From NCBI GenBank assembly GCA_003448675.1, contig DLXZ01000133.1, positions 25,162 through 32,185 of the forward strand: DNA of 7,024 bases. The letters run 5' to 3'. The position numbers and the translations under genes were made by a program. Positions 1 to 5,473 of the stretch are shown one piece after another (positions within the stretch are counted from its first letter, which is position 1; each line of letters begins with the position of its first letter). The notes below the pieces were generated by a model. The model was not told the DNA's origin, did no database searches, and saw only the letters and a list, made by a program, of their open reading frames with translations. The DNA is from Porticoccaceae bacterium. Its GTDB lineage: Bacteria > Pseudomonadota > Gammaproteobacteria > Pseudomonadales > Porticoccaceae.

Positions 1-837
1 ACCAGCGGTAATACCGGTATCGGTCTGGCCATGGTCTGTGCCCAAAAAGGCTATCCTCTGGTCGTTACCATGGCGGACTCCTTTAGCGTTGAGCGCCGTA
101 AACTGATGCGCTTTCTGGGTGCCAAGGTCGTGCTGACGCCGGCAGCGCAAAAAGGTACCGGCATGGTGGCCAAAGCCAGGGAGCTGGCCGAGGCCCATGG
201 CTGGTTTTTGTGTCGGCAGTTTGAAAATGAAGCTAACGCGGATATGCATTCCAACACCACCGCGCCGGAAATTCTCGCCGATTTTACCGACGAAAAACTT
301 GATTATTGGGTGACTGGCGCTGGTACTGGCGGCACGCTGAAAGGGGTGGCGAGAGTGCTGAAAAAAGAACGTCCTGAGATCAAAATCATTGCCTGCGAGC
401 CGGAAATTGCCGCGATTATGAGCAGCGGCGAGAAACAGGAAAGAAATCCGGACGGTTCCCCCGCCGCCACTCACCCCAACTTCAACCCCCATCCCATGCA
501 GGGCTGGACACCAGATTTCATTCCCAAGTTGGCCGAGGATGCTCTGCAAGCACACCACGTCGATCAATTACTGACCATCAAAAATGAGGATGCCCTTAAA
601 AACTCCCGTGAGCTGGCTCGCCGGGAAGGTATCTTTACGGGTATTACCGGTGGCGCCACGTTTACTGGGGCTCTGCAGGTTGCCGAAATTGCACCCGCCG
701 GCAGCACTATTTTGTGCATGTTACCGGACACCGGTGAGCGCTATCTAAGCACGCCGTTGTTTGGCGATATTGAAGCGGACATGTCCGAGAAGGAAGTAGA
801 GATTTCCCGCTCCACACCGGGCTATGGTTATGACTGA
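1..837 (+). CDS. cysK: Cysteine synthase (O-acetylserine sulfhydrylase family), 5' end missing
   Basis: PLP-dependent beta-substitution enzyme, expected to make L-cysteine from O-acetylserine and sulfide in the cytoplasm. The left edge cuts the gene. The open frame runs from base 1 and gives 278 visible residues, starting with the substrate-loop motif TSGNTG. The PLP-binding lysine, which lies upstream in this fold, is therefore outside the window. Also visible are QFENEANADMH (about residues 73-83), the phosphate-cradle glycine loop GAGTGGT (106-112) and the C-terminal signature LPDTGERYLSTPLF (about 241-254), typical of CysK. Two regions differ from textbook CysK: the usual GIGAGF stretch reads GWTPDF (about 168-173), and the usual G-[IV]-S-S-G-A stretch reads GITGGAT (214-220). 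A related beta-replacing enzyme of the same fold, such as a CysM or cystathionine beta-synthase-like protein, cannot be excluded. The TGA stop at 835-837 is followed by a strong terminator. Confidence 0.85.
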   Translation, partial: TSGNTGIGLAMVCAQKGYPLVVTMADSFSVERRKLMRFLGAKVVLTPAAQKGTGMVAKARELAEAHGWFLCRQFENEANADMHSNTTAPEILADFTDEKLDYWVTGAGTGGTLKGVARVLKKERPEIKIIACEPEIAAIMSSGEKQERNPDGSPAATHPNFNPHPMQGWTPDFIPKLAEDALQAHHVDQLLTIKNEDALKNSRELARREGIFTGITGGATFTGALQVAEIAPAGSTILCMLPDTGERYLSTPLFGDIEADMSEKEVEISRSTPGYGYD

Positions 838-873
838 GGTCGAGAAAAATAAAGGACAGCAAGAGCGTTCAAA

Positions 874-912
874 CGAAAAAAGCGCCGTTATTTTCTAACG
901 GCGCTTTTTTCG
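874..912. terminator. Bidirectional intrinsic terminator between converging genes
   Basis: A perfect 17-bp inverted repeat (874-890 and 896-912) surrounds a 5-base loop, TTTTC. The core of the stem is AGCGCCGTTA/TAACGGCGCT. Each arm carries a run of six A or T at its outer side, so a transcript from either strand forms a GC-rich hairpin ending in a U run. It lies 36 bases after the cysteine synthase stop and 33 bases from the stop of the converging monooxygenase, so it can serve both. Confidence 0.93.
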
Positions 913-945
913 TCCCCGAGGGCCGAACAGAAGCTGGGCTCAGTA

Positions 946-2592
946 TTAACTGGCCATTAAAAAGCCCTTGTAGCCTTCGGTCACCACTTCTTCACACTCT
1001 TCCCGGTAAGTCTTGGTGCCACCCAGGTAGGGCATGAAGGTTCGCGGTTTGCCTTCGACATTGGTGCCCAGGTACCAGGAGTTACAGGAAGGCGCCGCCA
1101 TCATGGAACCCTTGGCCGCATCGGCAACATGCTCGACCCAGGCGTCTTCCGCCGCCTTATCCGCTTCAATGGTCTTGATATTGTTCTCACGCAGGTAGGC
1201 AATACAGGCATCGACCCATTCCACGTGTTGCTCGATGGAATGCAGCACGTTACTGACCACCGAAGGGCTGCCCGGGCCAGTGGTGGTAAACAGGTTGGGG
1301 AAGCCAGCGCTTTGCAGCCCCATGTACATGCGTGGACCATCCTTCCACTTGTCGGCCAGCAGCTCGCCGTTACGACCGCGGATATTAAGCCGCATGATGG
1401 TGCCGGTCATGGCGTCAAAACCAGTGGCAAAAACCAGTACGTCGAATTCATAGTCCTTGTCGGTAGTCTTAATGCCTTTGTCAGTTACTTCAACTACCGG
1501 GGTTTCGCGCAGATCGACGATAGAGACATTGTCTTGATTGAAAGCCTCGTAGTACGCGGTATCGATGACCGGACGCTTGCAGTGCATGGGGTAGTTTTTG
1601 GGTGAAAGCGCATCGGCTTTCTGGGGATCATTGAGTATCTCTCCAAGGGTTTCCCGATACAGATCGCAGGCGATGGCGTTGGCTTCCGGGTTATAGAAGG
1701 GATCCACGTACTGGTTCAGCACTTCCAGACCAAATTGCTTGATTTCTTCCTTGCGCTGCTCCGGGGTCAGATCGAGGATCTTTTTACTGGGACGGGGCTT
1801 GGCCGGGGCATTGGGATCCTTGGGTTTTTTTGGACCCCGGTAGTTACAGATACCCATTTCGTTGTTGCGCTGCTGTTCCCGAATGTAGGCATAGTCCTTT
1901 TTAGCCTGGGCTAGGAAGTCTGGATTCATCGGCGCATTTCGCGCGGGGAAGGTATAGATGGGGCTACGCTGAAAACACGTCAGCTCACTGGCCTCCTTGG
2001 CGATCTCCGGAATACTTTGTACACCGGAAGAGCCGCAACCCACTACCGCAACCCGCTTGTCTTTCAGGTCAACACCCTCCTTGGGCCATTTGGCGGTGTG
2101 ATAAACGTCACCTTTGAAGGCATCGCGGTTTTTGAAGTCCGGATAATTGGGTTCATTCAAGCAACCGGTACAGAGGATGCAATAGGTGGCGGTGTAAACA
2201 TCGCCCTGATCAGTTTTCACAGTCCAGTTAGCGTCTTCCTCGTTGTAAAGGCAGTCGGTAACCTTGGTGTTGAACTTGATGTCCTTACGCAGATCAAATT
2301 TGTCTGCCGTGTGGTTCAGATAGCGCTCGATCTCGGGCTGACCAGCCATGACTTCGCTCCAGTCCCACTCCTGCTGCAGGTCGTCATCAAAGGAGTACGA
2401 GTATTCAATTATCGGCAGATCGGCCCGGCAGCCGGGATAACGGTTCCAGTACCAGGCGCCACCGACGCCGCTACCGGCTTCGATAGCCTGAATATTCAGA
2501 CCCTGGTCGTTAAGACGTTTAATCATATACAGACCTGCCATGCCGGTGCCAACAATGACAGCGTCCAGAACGGTTGCGTTGGTATTGGACAT
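946..2592 (-). CDS. Flavin-containing (Baeyer-Villiger type I) monooxygenase
   Basis: A 548-residue FAD- and NADPH-dependent monooxygenase, expected to turn a ketone into an ester or lactone using O2. Motifs in order: the FAD Rossmann loop GTGMAG (15-20); GGAWYWNRYPGCRAD (44-58), the GGxWxxxxYPGxxxD element of the family; the Baeyer-Villiger fingerprint FKGDVYHTAKWP (159-170); the NADPH Rossmann loop GCGSSG (185-190); CKRPVIDTAYYE with Arg340 at the place of the catalytic arginine of cyclohexanone and phenylacetone monooxygenases; ATGFDAMTG (389-397); and a C-terminal NSWYLG...GKPR segment. A Lys/Pro-rich stretch at about 252-271 looks like an insertion or long loop. ATG at 2590-2592 is preceded by GAGAGGAAG at good spacing. 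No signal peptide is seen, so it is probably cytoplasmic. The gene stands alone, with a terminator downstream and 270 non-coding bases upstream. Steroid, cyclic ketone and aryl ketone substrates are all possible; sequence alone does not decide. Confidence 0.93.
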   Translation of the reverse strand: MSNTNATVLDAVIVGTGMAGLYMIKRLNDQGLNIQAIEAGSGVGGAWYWNRYPGCRADLPIIEYSYSFDDDLQQEWDWSEVMAGQPEIERYLNHTADKFDLRKDIKFNTKVTDCLYNEEDANWTVKTDQGDVYTATYCILCTGCLNEPNYPDFKNRDAFKGDVYHTAKWPKEGVDLKDKRVAVVGCGSSGVQSIPEIAKEASELTCFQRSPIYTFPARNAPMNPDFLAQAKKDYAYIREQQRNNEMGICNYRGPKKPKDPNAPAKPRPSKKILDLTPEQRKEEIKQFGLEVLNQYVDPFYNPEANAIACDLYRETLGEILNDPQKADALSPKNYPMHCKRPVIDTAYYEAFNQDNVSIVDLRETPVVEVTDKGIKTTDKDYEFDVLVFATGFDAMTGTIMRLNIRGRNGELLADKWKDGPRMYMGLQSAGFPNLFTTTGPGSPSVVSNVLHSIEQHVEWVDACIAYLRENNIKTIEADKAAEDAWVEHVADAAKGSMMAAPSCNSWYLGTNVEGKPRTFMPYLGGTKTYREECEEVVTEGYKGFLMAS

Positions 2593-2596
2593 ATCG

Positions 2597-2605
2597 CTTC
2601 CTCTC
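2597..2605 (-). promoter_or_regulatory. Ribosome binding site of the monooxygenase gene
   Basis: On the minus strand this reads GAGAGGAAG and ends four bases before the ATG at 2592; the AGGA core sits about seven bases from the start codon. It supports the chosen start, which also leaves the usual short leader before the FAD-binding strand. Confidence 0.7.
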
Positions 2606-2715
2606 TTATCTTCGCGTATTAAGTCGTTAACTTCTTTTGATTTAACAGCAGGCGTCCCGGCCAGGTGCCTTTAGGTGAGATGATGATCCGGCGGGAACAA
2701 TGCTTTGTGGAATAA

Positions 2716-2727
2716 ATCAGTACTGAT
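2716..2727. promoter_or_regulatory. Palindrome ATCAGTACTGAT, possible operator upstream of the monooxygenase
   Basis: A perfect 12-bp palindrome lies about 125 bases upstream of the monooxygenase start, in AT-rich flanks. The symmetry is clear, but no partner regulator is encoded in the window and no convincing -35/-10 pair was found beside it. It could be an operator for the monooxygenase gene or a chance palindrome. The rest of the gene-free stretch 2593-2862 holds only the hairpin described separately and no credible ORF. Confidence 0.3.
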
Positions 2728-2789
2728 ATTAAACAGCTAACCGGGAAAAGTCACTGCTCGAATTGGCTTTGCTGATATGGGCTGTGCCT

Positions 2790-2819
2790 CTTGCGCCAGT
2801 CTGCCCTACCTGGCGCAAG
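2790..2819. other. Stem-loop after the DUF3501 gene
   Basis: A perfect 10-bp inverted repeat, CTTGCGCCAG (2790-2799) and CTGGCGCAAG (2810-2819), encloses a 10-base loop. It lies 44 bases past the stop of the DUF3501 gene on the minus strand. No T run follows on either strand, so it is not a standard intrinsic terminator. It could stabilise the 3' end of the iron-sulfur/DUF3501 transcript, act with a termination factor, or be a dispersed palindromic repeat. Confidence 0.55.
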
Positions 2820-2862
2820 GCAAGTTAGTTAGAAGACGCATCGGGAGGACTATGGCCAAAAG

Positions 2863-3447
2863 CTAGACAATCAAATCATTAATCAAGGATTGTCTGGTGG
2901 ACGCCTCTGGAACAAAGCCCTCGATCAGGTAGTTGGGATGCTCAACACCGACTTCAAACTTTTTACCTGATTTCAATGCCTGAATCATGGTCTTATCGAG
3001 CTCGAACCGCAGAAAGTGAACCGCCGCGGTCTTAGTCTCGTTCTCCCGGTCGAGATCCTCATCGGCAATGGCGTAAACGCGACTATAGTCTTCAACCTGA
3101 ACCCAGACCTTATCCTCGATGCCAATCAGCCCAGTGAGCTTTTCGGCCCGCTCGTCCGGATCCTCGTACTCAATCATAAAGGTGGCCTTCCAGTTATGGC
3201 CATCACCGATCAGCGGATTATAAGCATCCAGTTCCTCCTGGATGCCCGCCGCCTCGAAGACTTTCTCAATACGCAGCATTTCCTGAATCTGGTAGCGTAT
3301 GGTGGTTTTGTCTTCGAAATAAAGGCGTGCGTGTTCGCCAAGGGGAATCTGACGGTTTTTCTTGTGGGCAATGACCCCCTGGCGATAGGCGGGCCGCTTT
3401 TCGGCATATTCTTCCAGAGACCACAAATCATCGCGGGTTAACTTCAT
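2863..3447 (-). CDS. DUF3501 family protein, function unknown
   Basis: A 194-residue protein matching my recollection of DUF3501, a family with no assigned reaction. It opens with MKLTRDDLWSLEEYA and carries the likely conserved block from about residue 28 to 94, including HKKNRQIPLGEH (28-39), TIRYQIQEMLRIEK (49-62) and YNPLIGDGHNWKATFMIEY (76-94), then VGVEHPNY near the C-terminus. It is acidic, has no cysteine, and shows no signal peptide or membrane segment, so a soluble cytoplasmic protein is expected. The frame stays open upstream to an ATG at 3555, but those extra 36 residues lie inside the preceding gene and look unlike the family. The ATG at 3445-3447 has an AGGAG eight bases ahead and is preferred. 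It starts 11 bases after the iron-sulfur gene stops, which implies co-transcription and probably translational coupling. A helper or partner of the iron-sulfur protein is inferred from position only. Confidence 0.85.
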   Translation of the reverse strand: MKLTRDDLWSLEEYAEKRPAYRQGVIAHKKNRQIPLGEHARLYFEDKTTIRYQIQEMLRIEKVFEAAGIQEELDAYNPLIGDGHNWKATFMIEYEDPDERAEKLTGLIGIEDKVWVQVEDYSRVYAIADEDLDRENETKTAAVHFLRFELDKTMIQALKSGKKFEVGVEHPNYLIEGFVPEASTRQSLINDLIV

Positions 3448-3455
3448 CACAATCA

Positions 3456-3460
3456 CTCCT
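3456..3460 (-). promoter_or_regulatory. Ribosome binding site that fixes the DUF3501 start
   Basis: AGGAG on the minus strand, eight bases ahead of the ATG at 3447. It overlaps the TAG stop of the upstream iron-sulfur gene (3459-3461), an arrangement common in translationally coupled pairs. This is the main argument against the longer reading from 3555. Confidence 0.8.
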
Positions 3461-4799
3461 AAATTCCGTAGGCCCTGCGCAGCAGGCTCATGGGGTGTTC
3501 GGGTTTTTCGCCAGTTTCGGCAAGATTGGCGATATGAGCGCCCGCCATGGGGCAATCACTGGCCAGGTGCTCGGATTTGAGTTGATCCACCTTGCGCACC
3601 ACCGGCCTGGCGATTTTAACGGCCTTGTCGTAGGTTTCCTGCTTCACCGCATAGGTGCCATCGTGGCCGGAGCAACGCTCTTGGGGATGAACCGTAGTCT
3701 CGGGAACCAGGGCCAGGACATCCCGTGTTTTCATGCCGATGTTCTGTACCCGCAAGTGGCAGGCCACGTGGTAGCTGATATTGTCCAGGCCATTTTTAAA
3801 GTCGGTGTTAAATTCTCCCTCCTTGTGGCGCAGATACAGATATTCGAAGGGGTCATAGAAAGCCTGCTGAACTTTAATGACATCCGCATCATCCGGATAC
3901 AGCAACGGCAGTTCCTGTTTGTACATCAGGGTGCATGATGGCACCGGAGCAATCAGGTCAAAACCCTGGTCCACCAGTTTGGCCAGTATCGGAATATTGG
4001 CTTCTTTGGCCCGGTTAACCGAATCCAGGTCACCCAGTTCCAGCTTGGGCATACCACAGCACTGCTCCTTGGGTACCAGCTCAATATGAATGCCGTTGTG
4101 CTGGAATACCCGATAAAAGTCCTCGCCCAGGTTGGGACTGTTGTAGTTGCCATAACAGGTGGCGTACATGGCCACTTTACCGGTGGTTTTTCCCACTGGC
4201 CTCGGCGTAATTTGCTTACCCAGGGGTTTGACTCGCTTGCGCAGGGTTTTGGCATGATATTCAGGCACCGGCGCATCTTCATGAACGCCAAACGTCGACT
4301 GAAATGCCTTACGGAAGGTTTTGTTGCGATTAAAGGCATTGACCGTCACATCGATCAGGGGAATGGTGGCCAGCTTGCCCACTTTGTCGGTGCTGGTGAG
4401 TACCTTGTCCCGTAGCGAGGCCCCCTCTTCCCGAAACTTCACCGCCTTGGCCCGCAGCATCAAATGAGGAAAATCGACATTCCATTCATGGGGGGGTACA
4501 TAGGGACATTTGCTCATGTAACACATGTCACAGAGATAGCACTGGTCGACCACCTTGTTGTAATCGGCTTTATCGATGCCATCCACTTCCATGGTGTCCG
4601 ACTCATCAACCAGGTCGAACAGGGTTGGGAAGGCATCACACAGGCTCACACAGCGGCGACAACCGTGGCAGATGTCATAGACCCTCTCCAGCTCGGCATT
4701 GAGCTGGTCCTTGTCCCAGAATGATTCTTCCCGCCAGGCCACGGGATGTCGCGTGGGCGCCTCCAGGCTGCCTTCGCGGATAATTCCATCATTGGGCAT
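3459..4799 (-). CDS. Iron-sulfur oxidoreductase of the GlpC/heterodisulfide reductase (HdrD) type with two CCG domains
   Basis: A 446-residue soluble redox protein, expected to carry electrons between a donor and an acceptor on the cytoplasmic side. The N-terminal third holds two ferredoxin-type cluster motifs: C44-x2-C47-x2-C50-x3-C54, and C87-x2-C90-x2-C93-x4-C98-P with one extra residue in the last gap. The C-terminal half has two CCG-type domains. The first has C215, C247-C248-G and C289; the second has C347, C376-S-G and C416. In both, the first cysteine of the terminal CxxC is replaced (V286, A413), and the second also lacks one of the CC pair (S377). The architecture resembles GlpC and HdrD, but no partner flavoprotein lies nearby, so the substrate is unknown. 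ATG at 4797-4799 has AGGAA six bases upstream. It is followed by DUF3501 and lies downstream of rubrerythrin, from which a terminator separates it. A role in supplying electrons to rubrerythrin is inferred from context. Confidence 0.88.
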   Translation of the reverse strand: MPNDGIIREGSLEAPTRHPVAWREESFWDKDQLNAELERVYDICHGCRRCVSLCDAFPTLFDLVDESDTMEVDGIDKADYNKVVDQCYLCDMCYMSKCPYVPPHEWNVDFPHLMLRAKAVKFREEGASLRDKVLTSTDKVGKLATIPLIDVTVNAFNRNKTFRKAFQSTFGVHEDAPVPEYHAKTLRKRVKPLGKQITPRPVGKTTGKVAMYATCYGNYNSPNLGEDFYRVFQHNGIHIELVPKEQCCGMPKLELGDLDSVNRAKEANIPILAKLVDQGFDLIAPVPSCTLMYKQELPLLYPDDADVIKVQQAFYDPFEYLYLRHKEGEFNTDFKNGLDNISYHVACHLRVQNIGMKTRDVLALVPETTVHPQERCSGHDGTYAVKQETYDKAVKIARPVVRKVDQLKSEHLASDCPMAGAHIANLAETGEKPEHPMSLLRRAYGI

Positions 4800-4819
4800 A
4801 TCGGCTTCCTCGTTACTGA

Positions 4820-4848
4820 ATAGTTACTACTTAATAAGTGCTAACAAT
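4820..4848. promoter_or_regulatory. Long interrupted dyad, candidate operator of the iron-sulfur/DUF3501 unit
   Basis: The core at 4823-4845 reads GTTA-N2-ACTTA-A-TAAGT-N2-TAAC, all defined bases being symmetric around A4834. Two further base pairs match at the ends (A4820/T4848 and T4821/A4847). It lies 21 to 49 bases upstream of the iron-sulfur start codon, where a promoter is needed because a terminator precedes it. Candidate promoter hexamers overlap it (TTGTAA with TATTAA at an 18-base spacing on the minus strand), but they are weak. It does not fit the four-part OxyR consensus. The regulator is unknown. Confidence 0.45.
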
Positions 4849-4858
4849 CCGCTATTAC

Positions 4859-4899
4859 AAAAATAAAGGGGCTTCGAGAACACCTTCCGCGAAGCCCCT
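4859..4899 (-). terminator. Intrinsic terminator of the rubrerythrin gene
   Basis: On the minus strand a perfect 10-bp stem, AGGGGCTTCG paired with CGAAGCCCCT (arms 4890-4899 and 4867-4876 in plus coordinates), is followed at once by the T-rich tract TTATTTTT (4866-4859). It lies 36 bases after the rubrerythrin stop. A smaller hairpin, AGGTC/GACCT at 4905-4920, lies just before it. The structure points leftward only, so rubrerythrin is at least partly separated from the iron-sulfur gene. Confidence 0.88.
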
Positions 4900-4935
4900 G
4901 AGTCAGGTCATTAAAGACCTCAATCTTCGCAATAG

Positions 4936-5355
4936 TTAGGCGTCCAGGTTATCCAAGGCTTTCTGGAAACGATTGGCGTGACTACGCTCAGCCTTGGCCA
5001 GGGTTTCCATCCAGTCGGCAATCTCGTCGAAACCTTCGTCACGAGCGGTTTTAGCCATGCCGGGGTACATGTCAGTGTACTCGTGGGTTTCACCGGCAAC
5101 AGAGGCTTTCAGATTGTCGGAAGTGCTGCCGATAGGCAGGCCGGTTGCGGGATCGCCGGTTTCTTCCAGATATTCCAGGTGACCGTGTGCGTGACCGGTT
5201 TCACCTTCGGCGGTTGAGCGGAACACAGTGGCGACATCGTTATAACCTTCAACGTCGGCCTTGGCGGCGAAATACAGATAACGACGGTTAGCCTGGGACT
5301 CACCCGCGAACGCATCTTTCAGATTCTGTTCAGTTTTAGTGCCCTTTAAAGACAT
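4936..5355 (-). CDS. Rubrerythrin-family diiron protein lacking the rubredoxin domain
   Basis: A 139-residue four-helix ferritin-like protein. Rubrerythrins reduce hydrogen peroxide to water at a non-heme diiron centre in the cytoplasm. Likely ligands in order: Glu19 ([10 protein letters not shown]), Glu52 and His55 (EGETGHA), Glu89 and Glu92 ([11 protein letters not shown]), and Glu123 and His126 (AERSHANRF). This is the family pattern of two ExxH elements plus extra carboxylates. Classical rubrerythrin is about 190 residues and ends in a rubredoxin Fe(SCys)4 domain. This protein ends after the last helix and contains no cysteine, so electrons must come from a separate protein. The stop is followed by its own terminator, so the short length looks natural rather than a truncation. 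ATG at 5353-5355 has AAGGAG seven bases ahead. It is divergent from oxyR across 118 bases and may be under OxyR control (inference). Confidence 0.92.
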   Translation of the reverse strand: MSLKGTKTEQNLKDAFAGESQANRRYLYFAAKADVEGYNDVATVFRSTAEGETGHAHGHLEYLEETGDPATGLPIGSTSDNLKASVAGETHEYTDMYPGMAKTARDEGFDEIADWMETLAKAERSHANRFQKALDNLDA

Positions 5356-5362
5356 GAATACT

Positions 5363-5368
5363 CTCCTT
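5363..5368 (-). promoter_or_regulatory. Strong ribosome binding site of the rubrerythrin gene
   Basis: AAGGAG on the minus strand, seven bases from the start codon. It is the closest match to an ideal Shine-Dalgarno in the window, which suggests high expression, unlike the weak site in front of the divergent oxyR. Confidence 0.75.
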
Positions 5369-5402
5369 TAAGTGTTTGTCTGGATCCAGCTCTCATTTGA
5401 GC

Positions 5403-5433
5403 TTGCGCCACGATAACCAACTCCGTACTATCG
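5403..5433 (+). promoter_or_regulatory. Candidate oxyR promoter with an overlapping dyad
   Basis: TTGCGC (5403-5408) and TACTAT (5426-5431) are 17 bases apart, a plausible though imperfect sigma-70 pair that would start RNA about 35 bases before the oxyR ATG. An inverted repeat, CGATA (5411-5415) and TATCG (5429-5433) with a 13-base gap, covers the spacer and the -10. LysR-type regulators often repress themselves from such sites between divergent genes, so this may be the OxyR autoregulatory site. No full OxyR consensus of four ATAG/CTAT tetranucleotides is present, and no clear rubrerythrin promoter was found on the other strand. Confidence 0.35.
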
Positions 5434-5473
5434 GTAAAGTGAATTTTTTAAGACGAAGCGATCGGTTTTTTCG

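Noticed and set aside
1779..1839. Lys/Pro-rich segment KDPNAPAKPRP in the monooxygenase, resembling the start of eukaryotic HMG boxes.
   Set aside because: Only a few residues match, no HMG fold follows, and the segment sits inside an intact monooxygenase frame. Treated as chance similarity in a loop.
2017..2622. Open frame of 201 codons on the plus strand opposite the monooxygenase.
   Set aside because: It is antisense to a gene with full family motifs, has no ribosome binding site of note, and its protein shows no recognisable domain.
3448..3555. Longer N-terminus for the DUF3501 protein (ATG at 3555).
   Set aside because: The extra 36 residues overlap the iron-sulfur gene, look like out-of-frame sequence, and the family-like start MKLTRDDL has its own well-placed AGGAG.
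4820..4856. Possible OxyR binding site (ATAG at 4820 and CTAT at 4852).
   Set aside because: The outer tetranucleotides are one base short of the required spacing, and the two inner tetranucleotides do not match the consensus.
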